From Populus alba (taxonomy: Eukaryota > Streptophyta > Magnoliopsida > Malpighiales > Salicaceae), in the NCBI RefSeq assembly GCF_005239225.2, contig NC_133284.1:34982758-35046757 (forward strand): a DNA stretch of 64,000 bases, given 5' to 3'. Numbering within the stretch: position 1 is the first letter of the stretch; every line of letters begins with the position of its first letter. Of the stretch, positions 10,937-22,549 are shown one piece after another. The notes beneath the pieces were generated by a model, which saw only the letters and a list, made by a program, of their open reading frames with translations, searched no databases and was not told where the DNA came from. The position numbers were made by a program, and so were the translations under genes.

Positions 10937-12079
10937 CAATTTGAAGAACTGAAACTTGACCTGATCCTGATGAATAAAATTGAAGTTAAACTTGTAAATA
11001 ATGTTTATAGCTATGATATAAAATATGGTGTTCTGATTAGTGAAAGCTTTGATTATCATCATTTTTAATTGCTTTCTCTATCATTACACCATAAATTTGT
11101 CAAATAACAATGCAATTAGCTATGTAAAATTTTATGTCACTAATTAACGATGGAATTGATGACATAATAAAAAAAAATTAAAAAAATCAAGAAATTTTTA
11201 TTGATGATTTCATCAGTAAAATAACACATAAATAGTTTTATGATGTAATTACCGAAAAAAGTATTTCATCACTAGTTTCCATCGAAAATTCGGTTGGTAA
11301 ATTTAAAAGTATTATAAGGAGCCCCATCCTCCATCCCTCTTTCTTCTTTTTTCTTTCATAGCAAAAAATAGCAACCCCCGCCATTTTGCCACAAATCTAG
11401 GCCACTTCCTCACAAATTTAGCCACCCCAACACATAATATTGTCAACATCATTGTCTTAGTTGATTTTTTTTTTTCTAAATATTCACTACACCAAGTAAG
11501 CAAACCTACCCAATTATATTTTAAGTTAATTTATTGATATTTTTATGTAGTATTTATAGTTTATATTTATATTTATATATTTCACAGTGTTTCATAGACA
11601 ATTTTGTTATATTTAAATATGATTTATATGTTAGGTTTAGTTTAGGATTTGAGGAAAATTGAATTTGTTTGTAATTTGAAAATTTTAAGTTTGATTTTGT
11701 AATTTAGGTGTGATATACTAGAAGAAATGATGAGTTATGTAATGGGTACCAATCACATTTAATCAATTTAATTGTTAAGTTGAAAATTTTAGAAAAAATA
11801 ATTTTTTATGAAATTGATAACAATTATATGTTATGAATTTAGATTGAATAAGTTTGATTTGAAAAAATAATAAATAATTAGTTAGGAACCAATTACTTTT
11901 TAATTTGATTTGTTTAGTTCACATTTTGATGCATTATTGAATTTTTATACAAATGATAATTGGTTATTAGATTATAATTTCATTTTTAATTATTTAAGTT
12001 GAAATTTGAATTGATTGTTACATTATTAACAAATATTGTCATTGATATTCTATATAGATTTTATATGTAATGAATGATT

Positions 12080-13170
12080 ATTCTTTGATGTATTGAAATT
12101 CACCTAATAGTTGTATAGGAAAAAGTTATTATAAAGGGGTTGAAGGTTTTATTAATTTTGCACTTTCAAATCTAAATATTTTTACCAGAGGTGGAATTAT
12201 ATGTTCATTTGTAAAGTATAAAAATCAAAAGTTCTACCAATTAGATGTTGTGATCACGCATCTTTTTGAAAAAGGGTTCATATAGAAATAATTAAGTTCA
12301 TTTGCATATGATAAACCCTATGTTCCTTATAAGATCATGTTAGAAAGGACTGTTGACTTAACATATGCTTCTAGCAACATACATAAAGATGTAGATGATA
12401 ATAATACTTGTTAAAAGAGTATGGTGATGAATGCAATGAGAATGAATCATGGTTATTTAGGTGAAGGTTCACATGTAGATGAATGTTTTTAAAAATATTT
12501 TTAACATGATCATGAACGTCAAGGAAAAAGCAAATAACAATATCAAAGGTACAATAAATATAGCTTTATTTTGTGACTATCATAATATAGTGTGGTTTAA
12601 TAATAGGGTAATGTTGCAAAGTCCAAAGCCATTATCACCTTAGATAAAAAAAGGTATTATTTCTTATGTATGAATGGCTTCATAAGAGTCTGTGATTTCT
12701 TAATGGATATGCTTCAAACATCGCTAGATTGATGAATTTGAAGGAATGAAGATTGCATGGGATTAAAGTCATGGCTGTTATGACTTTATGTAAATATTCA
12801 TTCCAATTGCTTGTGGCGATTTGTTTTCAAAAGGGATATGAGATGCACTCACGAAGATTAATTATTTTTTAGAGATGTTTACTTGAACAAGTTGCAGCCA
12901 TAACACATTAAGCAACATTTAAATGAACATCATTGAGATAATCTGCAAACTTGAAATAATCTCCCCTTCATTCTTCTTCGATTCAATGAAGTATCTACAT
13001 ATACATTTAGCATATGAAATGTCTTATAGTGGGAATTTGCCTATATTTTCTTATTATAAACGTTGATAACCTAGACAGATAAAAATGGATGAAGATAAAG
13101 AAATCAAACAACTTTAGTTCAACGAAGAAGATAGTGATGGACATGAAGATAAAAATGAAGATGAGGAGGA
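12080..13170 (+). pseudogene. CACTA TNP2-type transposase, heavily decayed
   Basis: In several frames the translation recalls TNP2 transposases. KGVEGFINFALS and then VVITHLFEKGF near 12135-12290 match the transposase-associated N-terminal domain (PF13963). NGYASNIARLMNLKE and LHGIKV near 12705-12775 match the start of the DUF4218 domain (PF13960). Aligned with the copies at 32937 and 56221, the whole catalytic TNP2 domain (PF02992) is missing between these blocks, and stops and frameshifts occur throughout. An acidic tail-like segment (GAAGATAGTGATGG onward) sits near 13125-13170. It cannot encode a transposase. Confidence 0.65.
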
Positions 13171-13567
13171 TTTAAATTAAAAAGGATTTGAATTGATTTT
13201 AGATGTGAAACATCATTATGTAATTAACATATTTTTTGTCACTTTATAATGCACTATATTTTTTATATTTATCAAGCATTTATTATTTGGTTATGATTTT
13301 AATAAGTTGTTGTTGAATAAGTTATAAATACAAGTTGTTATTGAATAAGTTATGAATGTTGTTGTTGTTGTTGTTATTATTGTTTAATTAAGCTGGATAT
13401 GGATTATAACCAATATATAATAAAATATATATTTTTTTAATTTCACCTATGAAATCACCGATAAAAATAAAAAAAAAATTATAAATTATTTAATAACCAT
13501 CAATGAATCAATCAACGATTTAAAAAATAATAAATTACCAATGAACTCACCAACAATTATTAAATGA

Positions 13568-13790
13568 TCAAAGAATTACAGAGTTTGGCAAGAAATGCAT
13601 GAAATTAGAATCAAATGATAGATTGACTAACAAATTAGCATACATTATTAAACTTTATACTCACTGACAAACTCTAAAATAGTCATAGAATTATAGAGAG
13701 TCTGACAGAAAATGCATGGGATTAGAACTAATTGACAGATTAACATCCATTCATAAACTTTATACTCACTGATGGAGTCATTAACATAAT
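13568..13790. repeat. Two tandem copies of a ~105-115-bp subterminal unit
   Basis: AGAATTAcAGAG...AAATGCATG...TTATACTCACTGA occurs from 13568 and again from 13683. Copy 2 lacks about 10 bp in the middle. It lies in the right subterminal part of CACTA element 1. Confidence 0.6.
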
Positions 13791-13792
13791 CT

Positions 13793-13863
13793 AAAAATAC
13801 TTAGAAATAAAATATTTTAGAAAAAAAAGAAGAATAAAGCAAACACCAAACGTTGTTGGGTCT
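13793..13863. repeat. 71-bp exact direct repeat, left copy
   Basis: The 71 bp from AAAAATACTTAGAAATAAAA to GTTGTTGGGTCT are repeated without a mismatch at 14202-14272, 409 bp downstream. Perfect identity in otherwise decayed DNA points to a recent event. Confidence 0.9.
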
Positions 13864-14201
13864 TTTTCTATTAAGATTATATTTTTATTCAAACAAACAA
13901 TAATAGAAATATGGAAATAAATTAAATTCATTGAATAAAATAAAAGAAAAAACAAATACTATGCAATGTTGCACATATTATAAATATTGTTTGGAAATAA
14001 TTTTTTTTTTTTAAATAAAGTTCATCTATACAAAAGATAAAAACAAATTATAGATGAATCATAAAATGTCTTTAAAATTTAAATGTATAACAAAAAAAAT
14101 AATAATTGTCATTTAAAATATGCTCTCTAAACAAAATGAAAGTGAGAATGAGTATTAATGTAAATACAAATAAAACAATTTAGAGAAAAAAAACCATATA
14201 A

Positions 14202-14272
14202 AAAAATACTTAGAAATAAAATATTTTAGAAAAAAAAGAAGAATAAAGCAAACACCAAACGTTGTTGGGTCT
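14202..14272. repeat. 71-bp exact direct repeat, right copy
   Basis: Identical to 13793-13863. It is followed by CAAGGCCCGCATAGCGAGGCC (14286-14306), a short hairpin of the type seen before the Helitron-like ends but here without the CTAGT terminus. Confidence 0.9.
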
Positions 14273-14306
14273 AACCTGTTTTGTCAAGGCCCGCATAGCG
14301 AGGCCT

Positions 14307-15149
14307 TTTTTTAGTTGCAACTACGGTGGATGTTTATTTTGAAAAAAAAAATAGACAACGCCTCATTTGATTTGCTCAAATTTTGATCATTATGGTAGCT
14401 AAAAACCGGGACTTAATGTTTTTTTACCAAAAAAAACTATTTTTTCAACTCATTTTTACCCAAAACACATTTTGAATTGTTATAAACCTATCCCTGGCCT
14501 CGAGAAAAACCAAAACATCTTCCCAAAAATCAAAATTAAACTAAAACCAAAAATCAAATTGAACTCATATATGTTTATTTTCATGAACTATAAAGGTTAA
14601 AAAAAAACCACCTATATGAACTCTTATTATGAAATGTAATCATTTGACAAAAAAACATCGACTATTTTGATGGCATAAATCGGTGTCAATGATATTTTTC
14701 TTTTTCCAGGAATCCAACAACCTCTCTCTCTTCTCTCTCAACCAGGACTAAAATAACAAAAATAAATTTTTGTATCAAAATTATATTCGAAAAAAAAATG
14801 AAGCATGATATTCGTATAATTTATGTTATTTTGAAAGTTAGAGGACCAAAATGTATCTTTCCTAAAACTTCTAGAATGCCACCATTTTTCATTTATGTCC
14901 CTATTCTTCCAATATAACCATTGACTAAGAAATTTGAAGCAATTGGTCTTAAATTAGGATCAAATCACCTAAAATAAAAATTTAAGGAATAAAATAAATT
15001 GTCAAAAAATAAACATGGCCCTTCACAATGATCTGTGTGTGCGTGAATAGTGTTCGCATCTCTAGTGAATATCCCACATGTTTTAATTAAGTATAAAGTT
15101 AAAAGGTGTGAGGAAAACAATATTTCCCCACACACATTAGTATTGGGGA
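14307..15149. other. AT-rich non-coding stretch
   Basis: No open frame or recognised protein. Sequence style suggests old repeat DNA, but no ends or target duplication were found. Confidence 0.4.
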
Positions 15150-16260
15150 TTACAATAGTAATCCATAATATTTTTATTTTTATTTTATTTTGACCCCTCT
15201 TTATATTTTTTGTTATTGATTTTCTTTTTAATTTAGTCTTTATATGATGTGTTTATGGTAATTGAGAGTTGATAATTTATTTTAATTTGTCTTTCATATG
15301 GTTATCGTAGTATCAAAAAGATATCTCAGCATTAGGTTGGTATCAGAAAACTATCTCAGAATCGCGATATAGTCTATTTGTTTTTTACAAAGTTTAGTTA
15401 AATAAAAATATATATTTTTTAAAAACTAGGTTATTAAATTTTGTGAAGTTAATGACCCGATTTGCGAGATTGGCAAGGCAACTCTGATTATCCCGGTTTG
15501 TGAGTTTAGCAGGGTACCTTTTTTTTTTTTTTTTTTTTTTTTCTAATTGAACTAGATTATGTGATTATCTATTTTTCTTTGTATCATATAATTAAAAAAA
15601 AATAGTTTTGAAAAAAAAAACTTATTAAATTTTAGAAAGTCCATGGGTTTGTTGACAGGTATGACAAGTTTAACTTTTCATTTTTTTTTTCAATTTCACC
15701 ATTAAATATTGGACTAATTAAGAATTCATTTTCATGATTTATTTCCTTTTAATTTCTATGAGGTTATCATACTCTTAAAAAGTAGTTCTAGTATGTGTTT
15801 GAAGCTCGATTTTGCAATCATCTATTTTTTTGTATTATATAGTTAAATAAACAGTATTTTAGGAAACAAAACAAGTTATTAACCCCGTCAAATCTATTCC
15901 TCAGTTTGCAGATTTGACATATTAACCTGGGTTATCTAATTTACAAATTTAGAGGATTTACCTATTAAACCTAATATGTTTTTTATTTAAGTTTTTGATC
16001 CTTTAATTTTTCTAATTTTTTTTCTCTTTTTTAATATTGGATTGGTTGAGAAGTGAAATTCATGGTTTATTTTTATTTTTATTTTTTATAGGGTTATCAT
16101 AATCTCAAATAATTTCTTTTAGAGTTAGTGCTCGTTTTTTAAAGTAGTTAATGTTATCATAAAATTAAATAAAAATAAATTATAAAAACAAGTTATTAAA
16201 CCTATTAAAATCCATGATCTAGGTCGTAGAGTAACCAAGATCGCTTCAATTTGAAATTAG
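15150..16260 (+). repeat. T-rich modular dispersed repeat, copy without defined ends
   Basis: The same kind of ~150-170-bp degenerate modules as at 6230-7310 and 23300-24740: a TTGGACTAATTAAGAATT-like line, GGGTTATCATAATCTC-like line, then a GACC/GTTTGTTGAC-type line. A 26-bp poly-T lies at about 15518-15543. Neither a Helitron-like CTAGT end nor any gene is visible. Confidence 0.4.
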
Positions 16261-16739
16261 CTCTATATATATATCTTAAAGTTTATTCTAAAATTATTAG
16301 ATATTTTTACTGGTCATTCAAGTTAGTTTCAGATCCATTAAATTAAATAATTCACTTTTAACAGTTGTTACAGTTGTTAGACTAAATTAAAAATCAATTT
16401 AACAATTTCAAGATTGAACGCTTAATTATATTTCATACTGCTGCCAAATAAATCTTCAAACTCTTAACTTTTTTTATAGCAGTCTGACCCGCAGCAGCGG
16501 AGCGATGATGAATATAATAGTATTTAGTATAATATGTTTTCTGTTACTGTATATGTGACCATTGATTACATAAGCATCTCGTTTTGCTTTCTTTGCCTCT
16601 AGGAACGTCGACGAACAGATAAGCATGACAAGCCAAGCCTGCTAATAGAATATTTATTAGAAAGGGCAACCGTTGAGTACGGCGGAGGAGATATCCTTAA
16701 GTCAAACCTAGAGCTTTGAGTAAATGCTAAGAAGTGGTG

Positions 16740-16743
<4 letters not shown>

Positions 16744-16770
<27 letters not shown>
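16744..16770. repeat. (AT)n microsatellite
   Basis: About 27 bp of AT dinucleotides. Confidence 0.9.
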
Positions 16771-17176
16771 GCACATGCCGGCCATAAATAAAATGACGTT
16801 CAATTTATTTCCAGATTTTTAATTTATATTAGACATGTCCCATCAATTTTTTATCTCTATATAGCGCTTGCCGGACCAGAATCTCTATCCTTTTTTTTTT
16901 TTCTTTCGAAAACCAAAGAGTTACTATTGGTGTTTGCAAGTTTAGTTCAATTTATAGTTACCAAACATTCAGCTTCAACTAGAACCGACAGGTTGGATTC
17001 CAGCTGAAGTCCAAGTTCAATTCACCTTCTTTTTTTCTTTTTTTTTATCTTTCCCTAATTGATATATTGAATTATAGTTTGATTTTCCTTTCATTTATAT
17101 ATTTTGACTCCAATTCAGAACCCTTGAATGGACCATGTGTCGTCGGTATGGGAAGGTTAATATACTTAATTTGATC

Positions 17177-17179
<3 letters not shown>

Positions 17180-17222
<43 letters not shown>
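17180..17222. repeat. (AT)n microsatellite in the UGT85 promoter region
   Basis: About 43 bp of AT dinucleotides, roughly 140 bp upstream of the TATA box. Confidence 0.9.
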
Positions 17223-17225
<3 letters not shown>

Positions 17226-17359
17226 CAACTATGCATGATCCTTCCCGCTTTCCCAACTCTACTAGAAATGATAATTATATTATTAACACAACAATTTTTA
17301 ATATTCTTATGAAAAAAAAAATAATACTCGAAGACAAGGGGAGTATGAACCCTTCTTTT

Positions 17360-17369
17360 CTATAAAAGG
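17360..17369 (+). promoter_or_regulatory. TATA box of the UGT85 gene
   Basis: CTATAAAAGG lies 72 bp before the start codon. A transcription start about 30 bp downstream gives a leader of about 40 nt. Confidence 0.75.
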
Positions 17370-17431
17370 CCATGTATTTCCACTTTTAATAGCCATCCAA
17401 TCCTTTTGTGTGATTAGGAAAACACAGAGAG

Positions 17432-19037
17432 ATGGGTTCCTTAGTTCCGGCTGACGTTAAACCTCATGCTGTGTGCGTCCCTTTTCCAGCTCAGGGTCAC
17501 ATAAACCCTATGCTCAAACTAGCAAAACTACTCCACTTCAAAGGCTTTCACGTAACCTTTGTTAATACAGAGTATAATCACAAACGCTTGCTCAAGTCTA
17601 GAGGCACCAACTCCCTTGATGGCTTCCCAGACTTCCAGTTTGAGACTATCCCTGACGGTCTTCCATCGTCAGATATTGCTGATGCCACTCAAGATATCCC
17701 ATCTATTTGCAAATACACCTCCCAAACTGCTTTAGCCCCACTATGTGATCTTCTTGCCAAACTCAACTCCTCAGGTGTTGTGCCCCAGGTGACATGTATT
17801 GTCGCTGATGCTTGCATGAGTTTCAGTCTTGATGCAGCTGAAGAATTTGGAATTCCTGAAGCAGTGTTTTGGACACCTAGCGCCTGTGGTGTTTTGGGCT
17901 ACTCGCAGTATCGTCCTCTCATCGAAAGAGGCTTAATACCTCTGAAAGGTAAACAACTTTCTTAAGACATTAATTGGTGCATGAATTTACGATAAATTGT
18001 TTTTGATAGTGCAGTATAAGTTATAGTTTTTGCATAATTAATTTACCTACCTATTTCCTATTAAATATGCTGATGAAATTAATCTTAACTTATTATTTGC
18101 AGATTCGAGGGATCTAACAAATGGCTACTTAGAAACACCAGTAGACTGGATTCCTGGAATGAAAGATATTCGTTTGAAGGATCTTCCAACTTTTATCAGA
18201 ACTACAGACGTAAACGACGTCATGCTGCAATTCGTGAAAAGAGAAATAGACAGAACTTCGAGAGCTTCTGCTGTCATTCTTAACACATTCGACTCCTTCG
18301 AACAAGATGTTTTGGATGCTCTCTCCCCAATGTTTCCTCCAATTTACACTGTCGGTCCTCTTCAATTGCTTGTTGATCAGATTCCAAATGGTGATCTGAA
18401 AAATATTGGCTCCAATCTTTGGAAAGAACAGCCAGAGTGTATTGAATGGCTTGATTCCAAAGAACCAAAATCTGTGGTGTACGTAAATTTTGGTAGCATC
18501 ACTGTAATAACACCCCAACAAATGATAGAATTTGCTTGGGGACTAGCCAACAGCAACCAAACTTTTTTATGGATAATAAGACCTGATATTGTTGTAGGTG
18601 AAGCCGCAATGTTGCCACCTGAATTTTTATCTGAAACAAAGGATAGAGGCATGCTTGTAAGCTGGTGTCCCCAAGAACAAGTGTTGAAGCATCCTTCCAT
18701 AGGAGGGTTTCTAAGTCACATGGGGTGGAATTCAACGTTGGACAGTATCTGTGGTGGCGTACCAATGGTTTGTTGGCCATTTTTCGCTGAGCAACAGACC
18801 AACTGTAGGCTTGCCTGTACCGATCAATGGGGCATTGGCATGGAGATAGACAACAATGTGAAAAGAGATGAAGTGGAGAAACTTGTGAGAGAATTAATGG
18901 AGGGAGAGAAGGGAAAAGCAATGAAAAAGAAGGCAATGGAATGGAAAACCAAGGCAGAGGAGGCAGCTTTGGACGGTAATGGTTCTCATCGGAACCTGGA
19001 TCAATTGGTAAAAACTCTTTCTAACAAAAAAAAATAA
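17432..19037 (+). CDS. UGT85A: UDP-glycosyltransferase, UGT85 family (two exons)
   Basis: Family-1 enzyme that transfers a sugar, normally glucose, from UDP-sugar to small lipophilic acceptors in the cytosol. Exon 1 is 17432-17948 and exon 2 is 18103-19037. The 154-bp GT..AG intron splits a GAT (Asp) codon after LIPLK, in the position usual for UGT85 genes. The joined protein is 483 aa, the normal length. His23 in [11 protein letters not shown] is the expected catalytic base and Asp126 in [10 protein letters not shown] its partner. The 44-residue PSPG donor box spans W360 to Q403, starting [10 protein letters not shown] and ending FFAEQ; the final Gln favours UDP-glucose. The box reads HMGWNS where many relatives have HCGWNS or HNGWNS. 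No signal peptide or membrane segment is seen. Close plant relatives act on cyanohydrins, monoterpenols or iridoids; the acceptor cannot be told from sequence. Minus-strand open frames inside it are shadows. Confidence 0.93.
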
Positions 19038-19191
19038 GTTAGAAGCCCGAATGCATGGCAAGCAATTTCAAGTATCGATAATCCTACTAAATTAGTATTA
19101 TTTTACTTTGGTTGAAGCAATTTCCTTTGTATCTTTCTTTTGATTGGCGATGTATCGAGCTATATAATTAAAAAATAGTAATTCTTGTGCT

Positions 19192-19197
19192 AATAAA
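19192..19197 (+). terminator. Possible polyadenylation signal of the UGT85 gene
   Basis: AATAAA occurs 155 bp after the stop codon in T-rich context. Plant signals are loose, so this is only a candidate. Confidence 0.35.
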
Positions 19198-19245
19198 TGG
19201 ATTTTTATTTATAATGTTTCTTTAAAAATTTTTGCTTTTAATATA

Positions 19246-19531
19246 TTGAAAAGTCATTTCAATTAAAAAATTAAACAAATATTATATTAAAGAACCATCC
19301 AAAAATTTTAACTAATAAATAAAATACTAAGAATGCAAGAAACATGATATAATAAAAAAATTCCTGCTTCAAGCGTTGACATTTCTTCAATATAAAATTG
19401 TCAATTGATTGTGAATTATTCTATTCTAACTTGCAAAATCAATTATTCAATCCACGTTTTGTTCCTAGCCGTCCATGCAAATTTGTCGACCGTAGTTTCA
19501 AATGAAGCTGTGACCATTTGCTAGCTTTCAT
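19246..19531. repeat. 286-bp direct repeat, left copy
   Basis: Begins TTGAAAAGTCATTTC and ends GACCATTTGCTAGCTTTCAT. It is repeated at about 95% identity at 21180-21466. It is ordinary flank downstream of the UGT85 gene. Together the copies bracket a CACTA fragment. Confidence 0.9.
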
Positions 19532-21179
19532 CGCTACCAGAAATTTATTTAATAGCAACGGATTTACCGATAGAATTTTTTATGTCTGTAATTCAGTCAG
19601 TAATTACTGACAGACACTATCCATCGATAGTTATCGACTGACTATCCATCAATAGTTATCGACTGAATTACGGACGGAAAGTTCAGAATTAAAAAAAAAA
19701 GGTGAGTCACTTATGTGGAGGTTTTGGCGGGTGGTTTTTTCCGACGGAATCACTGACGAATTCAAAACAACAGGTTCCCTACAGTGACGTGACTAGTTTC
19801 ACCGTTAAAAAACATCGACATAATCACCGACAAATTTGAAATGGTGGATCCGTACGGTGACGTGTTGATTTTTTTTATCAGAATATCCGATGGAATCACC
19901 GACGAAATAATCCGTTGGTGAAACCGTCGAAAAAAGTTAATATAATTCCCTACCTGTCGACCCTCTCCTCGTCTATTTCTCCTTCTTCTTCCTAATCCCA
20001 ACTCTTCCCATCTGCAAACAACAAGCCCCCAAACAAAAATCTCCCTCATCTCAGCACAACAAGTTATATTTCTTGAAGTTTTATGGTCACAGCATCCGTG
20101 TTCTGATTTGCCGACGGATCTTATCAATTTTTGTAAGTAATTCTATCTTTTTAAATTTTAACATTTAAATGTCATTTTTTTAGTATAAGTATTTTGTTAG
20201 TAGATGTACATGTTTTATTGTTATTTCTCAAACAAACTTGTAGTATATGAATGTATAATTTTATACCTGTTATGGTTTGTTTTAGATTTTGTAAGATTGT
20301 ATTTGTTTGTAAATTGTTAAAACTTTATGGGATTATCGAATTATATGTGTTGTTTTGAATTAATTAATAGCTTGCTTAATGGGTCCATTTTAAATTTTAT
20401 CAATGGTATTGTGGTGTGTTAATTTTTGTAAATTTATATATATTAATTTGTATGGACGTTAATAAATGATAATGAATATTTAATATTTATGAGAAGTTGT
20501 GATTGGTTTGTTGGATAATCTCGAGGTAAACTAATATTTTTTGCAAGTTTATTTACCTAACTTAGTTAATTAATACATGATGTCATTATAATTTTATAGA
20601 GGTTTGATATAAGTCATGGATGATTGTTCATGGATGTATCAATATTCACCCCAAGGATTGCGGAGGATGGATTATTGTAACGAGGTTTAGGGTTTTATTA
20701 ATTTCGCAACATCTATTCCCAGAAATTTTACTGGAGGCGATATTAGGTGTCCATGCAGGAAGTGTCAAAATAAAAAATATCTTCATCCAGATGTTGTAAT
20801 GATGCATCTTCTACACAAAGGGTTTATGGAGAATTACCAGTGTTAATATATTTGTTAGTAAGAGGAGAATGGGAGAAACGGTGGTTGGGTCAACTTCTGG
20901 TGCTAGCAACGTGCATGAAGCGTCAAATGACAACACTAATCCTTACATAAATATGGTTATGGATGCAATGAGAATGAATCAAGGTAATGTCAGTCAATGT
21001 CCAATTATAGAAGAAGAACCAAATCCAGATGTAGCTAGGTTTTTTGATTTGTTGAAAGATTCTGACGAACTATTATGGGATGACTGCACAAACCACAATA
21101 AATTATCAGCCATAGCACAAGTGTTTACTATCAAGTCAAATCACGGGTTGAGTGAGTCCGGGTATGACAAAATTAAAAA
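19532..21179 (+). mobile_element. CACTA transposon fragment, element 2 (left end plus 5' part of transposase)
   Basis: The left end at 19532 reads CGCTACCAGAAATT, one base from CACTACCAGAAA. It is followed by subterminal repeats at 19585-19676. These include a 25-bp unit duplicated in tandem (ACTATCCATCGATAGTTATC onward, 19616 and 19641) and an outer inverted repeat, GTCTGTAATTCAGTC with GACTGAATTACGGAC. A promoter-like region and a pyrimidine-rich leader follow at about 19930-20010. The element is cut off inside the transposase at 21179 and abuts a second copy of the host flank. It is closely related to the copy at 55860. Confidence 0.75.
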
Positions 21180-21183
21180 TTGA
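20616..21183 (+). pseudogene. CACTA TNP2-type transposase, N-terminal fragment
   Basis: From ATG 20616 the translation starts MDDCSWMYQ and continues with LRRMDYCNEV, a stop, GFINFATSIP and IRCPCRKC, the transposase-associated domain (PF13963). The stop is TAG where the copy at 56221 has CAG (Gln). A frameshift near 20840 moves the rest into the frame of 20869-21183 (DVARFFDLLKDSDELLWDDC, then LSAIAQVFTIKSNHGLSESG). The fragment ends in host repeat sequence, so the catalytic part is absent. Confidence 0.75.
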
Positions 21184-21466
21184 AAAATCATTTCAATTAA
21201 AATAAATAAATAAATATTATATTAAAGAACCATCCAAAAATTTTAACCAATAAATAAAATACTAAGAATGCACGAAACATGATATAATAAAAAATACCTG
21301 CTTCAAGCGTTGACATTTCTTCCATATAAAATTGTCAATTGATTGTGAATTATTCTATTCTAACATGCAAAAACAATTATTCAATCCACGTTTTGTTCCT
21401 AGCCGTCCATGCAAATTTGTTCACTGTAGTTTCAAATGAAGCTGTGACCATTTGCTACCTTTTCAT
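21180..21466. repeat. 286-bp direct repeat, right copy
   Basis: Matches 19246-19531 with few substitutions and short indels. Host sequence downstream (CTTACACCC) is present only after this copy, so the pre-insertion site was a single copy. Confidence 0.9.
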
Positions 21467-22549
21467 CTTACACCCTTTTTTAAACTGAAAAATAATTTTT
21501 TAAAAAAATAATTTTTTTTGGAAAATGAATTTCTAAAAAAATAAATTATTTTTATATTTGATAGTGTCATAAAAAATAAGTTGAAAAATACTTTTTAGTG
21601 TTTGGTTATGTCATGGAAAATGAGCTGCAAAAAAAACTTATTAATATTTTTTTTTCAAGTTATTAAAATAATAAGGAACAAATATTAAAAATTAAAAGGT
21701 TGAATGAGAATGAAATTGAAAAAAAAGAATTAATTTCATAAATTATATCAAATAAAATAAATAATAATCAAAAGAATTGAGATCAAATCTAAAGATAAAA
21801 AAAATTAAAAAATGATGAAATTAAAATAATAATAATTACAATTTCATAAATTATTTCAAGTAAAATAAGTAACCATCAAAATAATAAGGACCAAATTTGA
21901 TAGATAAAAAATTTCAATTAAAAAAAATAATAAGAGAAAAGCAAATAACAATCATAAAATTAAATGAGGACCAAAATTAAAATAAAAATCAAATTAAATC
22001 AAATGTTACGTAGTGAAATTGAAAAAAAAAAAGGTTTAAAAGAAAATATATAGAAATTAAAAGTTTGAAGACCAAATGTTTTATAATCACCGAATAATAT
22101 GATATTTTTAAATTTTTCACAACTTCTAGAAAAGTGTTTTCTTCCTAAAATAAAAAGAAAACACTTTCCTAGAAACCAAGTCAAATTTTTCTTTGACTAG
22201 AAAGTCTTTTCTGTTGATCTATTTTTTCTAATAGCAAACAAACACATAAAAGTTTGAAAAATAATTTCTAAGAAACCACTTTCTGCTCGAACAAACGAGG
22301 CCTTAATCACAGTTTTCATCAATAGCAGTGTTATGGACCCACATATACTAATTAAGAATATTGAAAAATATAATATAAAGATGATTATAAAAAAATTAAA
22401 ATTAATTAAGAAATCCCACAAAATCATTGGAGGAAATTATCAATATCAATTATATTATTATAATTTAATTTTGATTTGTTATCATAATTCTCTTTTCATT
22501 ATTATTACAAAAAAAAAAAAAAAAAAAAAACTAAATGAGCTCATCTCTT
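21467..22549. other. Non-coding dispersed repeat-like DNA
   Basis: Contains phrases such as GTGTTTGGTTATGTCATGGAAAATGA (about 21599) and, inverted, AAACACTTTCCTAGAA and AACAAACGAGGCCTTAA (about 22160 and 22290). This style is typical of abundant plant non-autonomous DNA elements, but target duplications were not found. A 22-bp poly-A lies at about 22509. No gene is supported. Confidence 0.35.

Larger units (their letters stand above)
11092..13790 (+). mobile_element. Decayed CACTA (En/Spm) transposon, element 1
   Basis: The left end probably lies at 11092 (CATTACACCATAAATTTG, one base from a CACTA terminus). It is followed by subterminal motifs resembling CATCAGTAAAAT and CATCGAAAATTCGG, then a TATA-like TATTATAAGGAG (about 11312) and a pyrimidine-rich leader. 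The same arrangement is found in the CACTA copies at 19532 and about 60150. Transposase remains occupy about 12080-13170 and AT-rich subterminal repeats 13400-13790. No clean right terminus (TAGTG) was found. Confidence 0.6.
16261..17359. other. Intergenic region upstream of the UGT85 gene
   Basis: No gene seen. It holds (AT)n tracts at 16744-16770 and 17180-17222. The second ends about 140 bp before the TATA box and is the kind of tract that varies between alleles. Confidence 0.6.

Noticed and set aside
11484..11500. CACTACACCAAG as a CACTA left terminus
   Set aside because: It lies downstream of the subterminal repeats and promoter-like segment, in the leader region; the CATTACACCATAAATT at 11092 is placed correctly.
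18129..18936. Minus-strand open frames of up to 145 codons inside the UGT85 second exon
   Set aside because: They mirror a well-supported plus-strand exon and have no recognisable domain.
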